A stretch of DNA of 5,052 bases from DTDR01 sp964505415 (lineage in GTDB: Bacteria; Hydrothermota; Tepidihabitantia; Tepidihabitantales; DTDR01), in contig CAZDHW010000032.1 in assembly GCA_964505415.1 (NCBI GenBank), positions 1 through 5,052 on the forward strand. The letters are read 5' to 3'. A program made the translations under genes and the position numbers. This document shows, piece by piece, positions 1 to 5,052 of this stretch. The notes under the pieces are model-generated. The model was given only the letters and a program-made list of their open reading frames with translations. It made no database searches and was not told the origin of the DNA. The first letter of the stretch is position 1. The number at the start of each line of letters is the position of its first letter.

Positions 1-199
1 AAATCATTATTTGCTCATTTGGTTCAGCCCGCCCATTACCGTTACCATTGGGTGGCGGGTCCCCGGTTATTAAGGCAGTTAGAACGATGTCTACGACCTC
101 TGGACCGGCTTTATCTTTGATTGCCCTGTAGTCTCCATTAGTGTTCTCTCCTGCCCAAATTATTGAAAGCAAAAATAAAAGTAATAATTTCTTTTTCAT
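1..199 (-). CDS. N-terminal part of an exported protein of unknown function (runs off window)
   Basis: This is the first 66 codons of a gene whose 3' part lies beyond position 1. It starts at ATG 199-197, behind a perfect AGGAGG at 210-205 with a 5-nt spacer. The reading frame has a stop (TAA 220-218) just upstream and no other start between. Residues 1-16 (MKKKLLLLFLLSIIWA) form a textbook signal peptide: three lysines, a leucine-rich core and an Ala before a probable cut at A16/G17. The mature part contains a short acidic/hydrophobic stretch around PEVVDIVL, then a Pro-rich link, and then NGNGNGRAEPNEQI at about residues 50-63. That segment resembles the 'GDGxxEPGE' motif which often opens an Ig-like beta-sandwich domain in surface proteins of Bacteroidota and related phyla. 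It follows the transglutaminase-like gene by 13 nt and is probably the same operon. The function cannot be assigned from this fragment. Confidence 0.85.
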   Translation of the reverse strand, partial: MKKKLLLLFLLSIIWAGENTNGDYRAIKDKAGPEVVDIVLTALITGDPPPNGNGNGRAEPNEQIMI

Positions 200-204
200 T
201 TTAA

Positions 205-210
205 CCTCCT
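205..210 (-). promoter_or_regulatory. Ribosome binding site of the downstream exported-protein gene
   Basis: AGGAGG read on the minus strand, five bases (TTAAA) before ATG 199-197. It lies wholly in the 13-nt gap after the TAA stop of the transglutaminase-like gene (215-213). It fixes the start of the truncated gene and shows independent initiation, although the transcript is probably shared. Confidence 0.85.
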
Positions 211-212
211 TT

Positions 213-2138
213 TTATTTTAAAATAATTATCTTCTTCTTTTTTATCTTACCATCCTTTTTTAAAGTAAGAAAATAGATTTTTTTATTTTTAACTTTTTTT
301 TCTTTTTCACCAAGGATATTGTAAAGAGTAATATTTTTATTTTCGGTAATTTTATTTGCTAACTCTTTTCTCTTAATAATTAAAGGCAGAGAGAAAATAT
401 TAAAATCTTTTTCGGCAATTCCAACTTCTTTTTTGTATAATTTAATGTCAATCGTTAATTCCACTGGGTTGTTAATCTTCCTTTTGTTAGAAAAGATAAG
501 GTAAGTCTCTTCTAAATTGGGAAAGAAAAAGGTATCAAGAAAGTTTATCTTCTTTTTGGTTAAATAAGCAGAGAAGGTATCGTTTCTTAAAAATTTTAAA
601 AAGTTTTGGTAATTAAGAATAAAAAAATCAATTTCACCATTTTCTTTTTTATAGTGATAAGAACTACCATCATCGGGATTATTATTTTTTATTATTTCGT
701 TATCAACATTAAAATTGATTGTCAATCGGTATTTTTCTGGTGGTAAAATAGTAGTATCTTTAACAAAAATTTTAGGCATTTCGCCATAAAGATAAAACTC
801 TCTTTCATAATAGGCATTTGCTTGGGCAAAATCAATAATCCTTGTGTAAGGAATCTCACCAAGAGGAGAAATTATTTGGCAATCGTAAGAATTGGTATCA
901 CCTAAGATAAAATAAGTTTCACCTTCTTTATCGGTTGCCTGAAAACAGGTAAACCAATTTACTGGTTGGTGGCCACCTAAAATGTAAACCAGAGCACCAT
1001 CAACTGGTGAAGAATCAGAAGAATAGACCTTTACTTTTAAACTACAATGGGGAGTATATTTTTTTGTCGCACAAAAGATATAACCGTCGCCACGCCAATT
1101 AAAGGCACAACCTAAATTCCACCAATTGGGGTCATAGCGGTTAGTATCATTTATCATCTTATTTACTGGTTCCCATTGGTGCCAACCCCTTTCATAAAAT
1201 TCATTCCAATGATGATTATTACCATAAGCACTTGTTCGAACACAAGGGATTAAACTTGCTCGACTAACAGCTGCGGTTAAAATGCTCCACTCAGTACAGG
1301 TTCCATGGTGTTGATTATAAATCTGGCAAGGTTGATAGGTCCTTCTCTGAGGAGTTCTAAATTCCATTACCCTTCTTAACCAGTTATTTATCTGACCAAT
1401 TGCCCCATTATTAAAAGTATCATTCCTTTGACAATTCCATAATGTCTTTACTCCTATTAAATAATCTTTAAGAATGGGATAATTAGGACTACCATAATAA
1501 AAGAGATAATTGCGCCAAAATTTACCATTAGGTGGTGGTAAAGGATTACCGGTTTCTAAATCCACATAGGTACAAATCTCGCGGGAAATCTTTGGATGGA
1601 CAATATACCAATAATAAATCTCTTTGGGAAGCTCTAAAATTAAAGTATCATACCCATCAAAAATTCGGTAACGGATTGTTGAATAATAATTGGTGTCAAT
1701 ATCTGGTCTTCCGTAATCAATAATTTCGCAATAATCAAGAAAAGTATCATTAGCATACAAAAAATGGGCATTTTCGGTAATTAGTAAAGGATAAAAATTT
1801 TCACTAATAAGAATTTCCTTAGGAATATGGGCAATAGTAAAAATAACTTCATCTAAATAAGGATGGGAAGTGTTTAAAATTATTTGGGAATAAAAATTCT
1901 GTTTTTCTGTGGGTAATGAAAGAAGATTATTGGTTAAATCTAATTTTAAAAAGGAAGGTGCTCTTTTTATCGCCTCTTTCGCTAAAGGGGTTAAAGAATC
2001 ATAAGGTAAGAAAATTTCTAAGCTTTCTATCGGATAAGGAAATTTTAAAGCAAAGAAGTTGGTTTCCGGAAGAAAGATTCTTTCTTTTAAAGAATCAATT
2101 AAAATCCAGAAGTTAAAAAGAAAAATTAATAAACTCAT
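213..2138 (-). CDS. Secreted transglutaminase-like protein with shortened T9SS-like C-terminal domain
   Basis: 641 aa. Residues 1-16 are hydrophobic (MSLLIFLFNFWILIDS) and look like a signal peptide, though the N-terminus lacks positive charge. Residues about 35-230 form an N-terminal region I cannot name; it includes the striking block YYWYIVHPK (175-183). Residues about 255-330 form a transglutaminase/papain-like core: nucleophile C281 in HHGTCTEW, histidine H309 in NHHWNEFY, and E323 in GWHQWEP where the classical triad has Asp. From memory, Glu-Pro at this place also occurs in some bacterial relatives. Then come NWRGDGYIF (347-355) and a carboxypeptidase-regulatory-like beta-sandwich at about 364-450, with VDGALVYI and TDKEG. 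A further beta-rich region follows, and residues 605-641 carry the sorting-like tail (YNILGE, IYFL, KKKKIIILK). Eleven cysteines, all between 137 and 420. Its ATG overlaps the stop of the C25-like gene and has no Shine-Dalgarno. It may cross-link or cleave proteins at the surface, or may only bind; the substrate is unknown. Confidence 0.85.
   Translation of the reverse strand: MSLLIFLFNFWILIDSLKERIFLPETNFFALKFPYPIESLEIFLPYDSLTPLAKEAIKRAPSFLKLDLTNNLLSLPTEKQNFYSQIILNTSHPYLDEVIFTIAHIPKEILISENFYPLLITENAHFLYANDTFLDYCEIIDYGRPDIDTNYYSTIRYRIFDGYDTLILELPKEIYYWYIVHPKISREICTYVDLETGNPLPPPNGKFWRNYLFYYGSPNYPILKDYLIGVKTLWNCQRNDTFNNGAIGQINNWLRRVMEFRTPQRRTYQPCQIYNQHHGTCTEWSILTAAVSRASLIPCVRTSAYGNNHHWNEFYERGWHQWEPVNKMINDTNRYDPNWWNLGCAFNWRGDGYIFCATKKYTPHCSLKVKVYSSDSSPVDGALVYILGGHQPVNWFTCFQATDKEGETYFILGDTNSYDCQIISPLGEIPYTRIIDFAQANAYYEREFYLYGEMPKIFVKDTTILPPEKYRLTINFNVDNEIIKNNNPDDGSSYHYKKENGEIDFFILNYQNFLKFLRNDTFSAYLTKKKINFLDTFFFPNLEETYLIFSNKRKINNPVELTIDIKLYKKEVGIAEKDFNIFSLPLIIKRKELANKITENKNITLYNILGEKEKKVKNKKIYFLTLKKDGKIKKKKIIILK
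2135..2138 (-). promoter_or_regulatory. ATGA stop-start overlap (translational coupling)
   Basis: The minus strand reads ATGA at 2138-2135. ATG starts the transglutaminase-like gene and TGA ends the C25-like gene. The preceding bases (AAAGTTATTAAATT) contain no Shine-Dalgarno-like sequence. An in-frame TAA lies six bases before the ATG, so no upstream start is possible. Initiation therefore probably depends on ribosomes terminating the upstream gene. Confidence 0.75.
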
Positions 2139-3691
2139 AATTTAATAACTTTTAACTTTTTCTTATCTTTAATAAAATAAATCCCTTTCTTCAATTTTTT
2201 AACCCGCCGGCCAAAGATATCATAAATTTCACCTTCAATCTTTTTGGTAAAGGTTTCTTTTCTTATTTTAAAAGAGATTTCTTCTATTTCTACCTGCTTC
2301 CTTTTTGCGGTAAAACGAACAAATCTTTCTTCTCCTCGTACAAATTTTCTTTCTCCTTGATACCAGACATATAAAAGACAGAAATTATCAGTAATCACAA
2401 CTGAATGGGCATCAGTAGTTTCTACTTCTACACTTTCTACCCTTACGGGCAAAAAGACAATTGGATGGCGACAGCCAGAAGGTCCAGTAAATCCTAAGGC
2501 TGAAGAGTCATAATTGGCAATAATTCTAATTATAAAGGTATCGCGATTTAAACCTGGTCTTATCTCAATACTTTCGGAATAATATGGTTCCCTTACTGGA
2601 TAGATTCTTGTCTGACAAGCTGGGTCACCATAAAAGGCAACATTATTTTTGTCATATTCTAAACCTGAAGGATTTGTTCCCGGGGTATTATTTATTTGGT
2701 CAAAGATTAGTGCTTGATTGTTTAAATAAAAGGCTTGGGCATAAGTTGTTCTTCCTTGGAGATAATGGTAATAAGCCGGTACTCCCCAAAGCATATAACC
2801 ATACCAAGTTTCCACAATATAACCAGTCATCTGAATGGCTCCACCAGTATGAAACCAGGCAAGCACCATACAATTCATATCAGCCACATCACCCATTAAA
2901 CAGTTACCAACCGCAAAATATAATTTGGGATTAGTTGAATTGATATTTCTTGAAGAACCCGAATAAGGGTCGCCTCTTAATTGACCATTATTTGAACGGA
3001 AAAATCCTTCGTAGCCAGAAGAAGGATAGTGTAATTGCCATTGCCATTGATTAGCATGGCCACTGGTAACAAAAATATCAACATTACCCACAATCCTTGG
3101 TCTATTAGGAACCGTATCATTAATTCCGTTATTAAGATAATTTACTAATAAAGTGCAGCGATCAGTTGGGCATCTTTCGGGCCAAATAGTATCCAAGGTA
3201 GTACCATCAGGAAATTTAAATTTTATTCTATTATATTCAGCTTCATATGTAGAAATCCCTTTTTCCAGCCAATAATCCCAGGTGCAATTTGTTCCTCCCA
3301 AAACGGTTCTCACCCATAAAGAATCATAACGGGTTATCCTTAAGGCATCTTCCGCCGTAAAACCAGTGATAATTCCCCATACGGCATCACCATAAGGGTC
3401 ATCATCTAATTGGCGGGAAAATTGGTGGCAATCTCTAACAAATTGTCTATTGACTTCTGTTACTGGACGACCAACAAAACAGATATAATCCGGTTGATAA
3501 TCTTGTAATTGCGAAAGAACATCGTAAATAGAATTATTATAAAGAAAAATTCTTGCCGAATGTTTTTGGGCCAAAGAGTCACAAACCCCTCGCCAATCAT
3601 TTAAAGAATAAGTAGCATTAGAAACAACAATCGCATAACGATAAGCAAAGATTTTAAAAATTATCAAAAAGAAAACAAATATTTTTCTCAT
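2135..3691 (-). CDS. Gingipain-like (peptidase C25-like, clan CD) secreted protein with short T9SS-like tail
   Basis: 518 aa. The signal peptide is MRKIFVFFLIIFKIFA (1-16), with cleavage probably before Y17. Residues 17-120 form an alpha/beta region with strands YAIVVSN and YICFVG and the acidic motif LDDDPYGD (95-102), like the N-terminal subdomain of C25 peptidases. Residues about 200-360 look like the caspase/gingipain catalytic subdomain. Candidate dyad: H212 in VTSGHANQW and C264 in AVGNCLMGD, each at the end of a hydrophobic strand as in clan CD. The closing motif FYGDPA (353-358) is common in C25-like proteins. A beta-sandwich follows at about 365-460, then the tail YDIFGRRV...KKGIYFIK (490-508). 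The start ATG 3691 has AGGAGG six bases upstream and an in-frame TAA just behind it. It overlaps both neighbours by 4 nt. It could be a surface peptidase, a maturation enzyme for its neighbours, or a non-catalytic relative; cleavage specificity cannot be read. Confidence 0.85.
   Translation of the reverse strand: MRKIFVFFLIIFKIFAYRYAIVVSNATYSLNDWRGVCDSLAQKHSARIFLYNNSIYDVLSQLQDYQPDYICFVGRPVTEVNRQFVRDCHQFSRQLDDDPYGDAVWGIITGFTAEDALRITRYDSLWVRTVLGGTNCTWDYWLEKGISTYEAEYNRIKFKFPDGTTLDTIWPERCPTDRCTLLVNYLNNGINDTVPNRPRIVGNVDIFVTSGHANQWQWQLHYPSSGYEGFFRSNNGQLRGDPYSGSSRNINSTNPKLYFAVGNCLMGDVADMNCMVLAWFHTGGAIQMTGYIVETWYGYMLWGVPAYYHYLQGRTTYAQAFYLNNQALIFDQINNTPGTNPSGLEYDKNNVAFYGDPACQTRIYPVREPYYSESIEIRPGLNRDTFIIRIIANYDSSALGFTGPSGCRHPIVFLPVRVESVEVETTDAHSVVITDNFCLLYVWYQGERKFVRGEERFVRFTAKRKQVEIEEISFKIRKETFTKKIEGEIYDIFGRRVKKLKKGIYFIKDKKKLKVIKL
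3688..3691 (-). promoter_or_regulatory. ATGA stop-start overlap (translational coupling)
   Basis: ATGA at 3691-3688 joins the TGA stop of the propeller gene to the ATG of the C25-like gene. Unlike the overlap at 2135-2138, this one has a strong Shine-Dalgarno inside the upstream gene's last codons, so coupling and direct initiation can both act. Confidence 0.8.
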
Positions 3692-4944
3692 TTTTTACCT
3701 CCTTTTAAAAATATCTTTGGGAAAAAATTATTCTTTTTATTTATAATTTTCTGTCCCAATATGTTATATACTAATTTTTCTTTTTTCTCTCGCTTTTTTT
3801 CTTTTACTAACTCTTTTATTGCTTGGGGATAAGAAAATTTTATCAGATAGACATCAGCACTTCCTTGACCAAAAGAAAGGGTATAACCAACAATCAAAAA
3901 ATTTCCGTCACGGGTTTTCGTTATTGAATATCCTTTATCAACATTACTGCCACCAAAGGTATTACTAAATATTAAATTTCCATTATTGTCGATAACTATT
4001 AGATAAACATCATTCTGACCTTGACCAAAGGATTCAGTAGAACCAACAATTAAATAGTTATTATTTTCTAAAGTACCGGCGTAACCAATGTCATAACCAC
4101 TGCCTCCATAATTTCTTTGCCACAAAGCATTTCCGAAGGAATCGGTTTTTATTAGATAAACATTAGTATTAAAGGAACCAGAGTAGCCAATAAGTAAAAT
4201 TTCATTATTTTCATTAGGAATCAAAAAATAACCATAATCACCAAGTTCACCACCGAAAACTTTGGTAAATAATGTCTCACCTTCGCTATCAGTTTTTAAT
4301 AACCAAACATCATCAGCTCCGTGACCAAAAGGAAATCGTCCGTAGCCAACAATTACTAAACCACTATCTTTACTCTCTTTTACACAATAGCCAAATTCAT
4401 CTAAACCAAAACCCCTTAAACCATAGATTTTTTCCCATAATAACTCACCATTTTGATTAATTTTTAAAAGATAAAGGTCACAATCTAAATTATTACTAAA
4501 AGATTTGGTATAACCACTAATAACATAGCAAGAATCATAAGTGAAGGTGATGGAAAATCCACCATCAGGATAAACACCACCATAGGTTCTTTGCCATATT
4601 ATCCGACCATTATTATCAATCTTTATTAGATAAACATCGCTACTTCCTTGACCGAAAGAAGAAGTAGAACCAACAATCAAATAAGAAGAATCAGGAGTAG
4701 CAATAATATCATAACCATAATCATTTCCTTCCCCGCCATAGGTCCTTGTCCATAATGTCTCACCTTCTTCATTAACTTTAACAAGAAAAACATCAAAAAG
4801 CCCTTGACCAAAAGAAGCAGTAGAGCCAACTATTAAATAGCCAGAATCAAAAGCCGGAATTATTTTCCTTCCTTCGTCATAGCCTTCGCCACCTATTGTT
4901 CTTTCCCAATTTAGAAAAAAAGTTAATAAAAAAAGATAAAACAT
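3688..4944 (-). CDS. Secreted seven-repeat beta-propeller-like protein with truncated sorting-like tail
   Basis: 418 aa. The N-terminus MFYLFLLTFFLN is a short hydrophobic segment without a charged start, probably a minimal signal peptide. The ATG is fixed by AAGGAGG four bases upstream and an in-frame TAA at 4956-4954. Residues 13-374 are seven tandem repeats of 49-56 aa. The consensus runs from a W-x-R-x-(Y/F)GG-x-G-x-D start through a LIVGST-x-SFGQG core to a DVYLIK strand and a D-x-N-G turn. These fit the four-strand blades of a propeller. Repeats of this type are common in secreted proteins of Bacteroidota and relatives; a catalytic role is not expected, and binding or display is likelier. 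A charged linker (378-390, KELVKEKKREKKE) leads to VYNILGQKI (392-400), the first strand of the sorting-like domain. After it the tail is cut short and lacks the GIYF and Lys/Ile-rich end seen in neighbouring genes. It overlaps the C25-like gene by 4 nt. Confidence 0.88.
   Translation of the reverse strand: MFYLFLLTFFLNWERTIGGEGYDEGRKIIPAFDSGYLIVGSTASFGQGLFDVFLVKVNEEGETLWTRTYGGEGNDYGYDIIATPDSSYLIVGSTSSFGQGSSDVYLIKIDNNGRIIWQRTYGGVYPDGGFSITFTYDSCYVISGYTKSFSNNLDCDLYLLKINQNGELLWEKIYGLRGFGLDEFGYCVKESKDSGLVIVGYGRFPFGHGADDVWLLKTDSEGETLFTKVFGGELGDYGYFLIPNENNEILLIGYSGSFNTNVYLIKTDSFGNALWQRNYGGSGYDIGYAGTLENNNYLIVGSTESFGQGQNDVYLIVIDNNGNLIFSNTFGGSNVDKGYSITKTRDGNFLIVGYTLSFGQGSADVYLIKFSYPQAIKELVKEKKREKKEKLVYNILGQKIINKKNNFFPKIFLKGGKK
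3698..3703 (-). promoter_or_regulatory. Ribosome binding site of the C25-like gene, inside the propeller gene's last codons
   Basis: AGGAGG on the minus strand, six bases (TAAAAA) before ATG 3691. The same bases encode the Lys-Gly-Gly of the propeller protein's C-terminus (KGGKK-stop), so protein tail and ribosome site share sequence. Confidence 0.85.
3823..4908 (-). repeat. Seven in-frame tandem repeats (about 150 nt each) encoding propeller blades
   Basis: Repeat units by protein residue are 13-64, 65-116, 117-169, 170-225, 226-274, 275-325 and 326-374. Each opens with W/F at position 1 and YGG or FGG near positions 5-7 (IGG in unit 1, YGL in unit 4), and ends with a D/N-x-x-G turn (absent from unit 7). 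Units 1, 2, 6 and 7 keep the SFGQG core almost unchanged and are visibly similar in DNA: CCTTGACC-rich segments on the plus strand near 3863, 4019, 4646 and 4802. Units 3-5 are diverged, and unit 5 has lost the GQG segment. Confidence 0.9.
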
Positions 4945-4948
4945 CTCG

Positions 4949-4955
4949 CCTCCTT
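4949..4955 (-). promoter_or_regulatory. Ribosome binding site of the propeller gene
   Basis: AAGGAGG on the minus strand, four bases (CGAG) before ATG 4944, which is slightly close spacing. It lies in the 21-nt gap after the upstream gene's stop and overlaps an in-frame TAA (4956-4954) that excludes earlier starts. Confidence 0.85.
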
Positions 4956-4965
4956 ATTTAAAAAT

Positions 4966-5052
4966 TTAAAATTTAATAAATTTTTTTAGCTTTCCTTTTT
5001 CATAAAGGAAATAAATCCCTTTCTTATTTTTTGGATTGAGAATTATCTGACC
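4966..5052 (-). CDS. C-terminal end of an upstream gene bearing the same sorting-like tail
   Basis: Only the last 28 codons and the TAA stop (4968-4966) are in the window; the 5' part lies beyond 5052. The visible peptide begins GQIILNPKNKKG, continues IYFLYEKGK and ends LKKFIKF. It matches the tails of the next genes: GQ fits the end of a 'Y-N-I-L-G-Q' strand, KKGIYFL is nearly the KKGIYFI of the C25-like protein, and the end is Lys-rich. This supports a fourth protein in the operon with the short T9SS-like C-terminal domain. Nothing can be said about its main domain. The frame is open throughout; one of the other two frames stops at its third codon (AGA TAA). Confidence 0.75.
   Translation of the reverse strand, partial: GQIILNPKNKKGIYFLYEKGKLKKFIKF

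Noticed and set aside
200..212. Internal promoter or terminator between the last two genes
   Set aside because: The gap is only 13 nt and is filled by the ribosome binding site.
213..300. T-rich plus-strand tract as a terminator
   Set aside because: It is the reverse complement of A-rich lysine codons. On the transcribed strand it is an A tract, and I see no GC-rich hairpin before a T run.
1532..2116. Two short plus-strand open frames (63 and 66 codons) in the transglutaminase-like gene
   Set aside because: Antisense shadows of a well-supported coding frame, with no start signals of their own.
2584..2934. Plus-strand open frame of 116 codons
   Set aside because: It lies antisense inside the C25-like catalytic region, has no ribosome site that I can see and has no recognisable protein features; it is a shadow of the real gene.
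3688..3760. Frameshift as the cause of the short propeller tail
   Set aside because: The two other frames were read: one stops soon after ATAAATAA, and the other gives IKRIIFSQRYF and then stops. Neither restores a GIYF-like strand, so a simple indel does not explain the tail.
4272..4460. Plus-strand open frame of 62 codons in the propeller gene
   Set aside because: It is antisense to repeat units 3 and 4, and its composition follows from the repeats on the other strand.
3823..4908. Possible CRISPR array or DNA-level tandem repeat element
   Set aside because: Units are about 150 nt, stay in frame and conserve protein residues rather than exact bases, with no short constant repeat and unique spacers.

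Overview
The window is the interior of a tightly packed, AT-rich operon transcribed entirely from the minus strand. It carries three complete genes and two genes cut by the window edges. In transcription order (right to left) they are: the last 28 codons of a secreted-type protein (5052-4966); a seven-repeat beta-propeller protein of 418 aa (4944-3688); a gingipain/C25-like caspase-fold protein of 518 aa (3691-2135); a transglutaminase-like protein of 641 aa (2138-213); and the first 66 codons of another exported protein (199-1). The gaps are 21 nt, a 4-nt ATGA overlap, a second 4-nt ATGA overlap and 13 nt. There is no room for an internal promoter or terminator, and none was seen.

All four gene starts encode a hydrophobic N-terminal segment consistent with export. 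All four visible gene ends encode variants of one short C-terminal module: a 'Y-(N/D)-I-(L/F)-G-(Q/R/E)' strand, a short turn, '(G/K)-IYF(L/I)', and a Lys/Ile-rich end. This resembles a shortened type A sorting domain of the type IX secretion system (T9SS). The simplest reading is a co-translated set of cell-surface or secreted proteins: a display propeller, a clan CD cysteine-peptidase-like protein and a transglutaminase-fold protein with a Cys/His pair. How they work together cannot be read from the sequence. Two predicted cysteine-nucleophile proteins beside a propeller would fit surface protein processing or cross-linking, but that is inference.

Organism: the T9SS-like C-terminal domains, the C25-like peptidase and the propeller repeat point to the Bacteroidota/FCB superphylum or related candidate phyla. 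From memory of similar proteins I favour a candidate phylum WOR-3 (Stahlbacteria)-type genome, at about even odds. Strong AGGAGG ribosome sites, low GC and Lys/Ile-rich protein ends agree with a low-GC bacterium. No RNA genes, mobile elements, CRISPR arrays or stretches over 300 bases without a gene are present.
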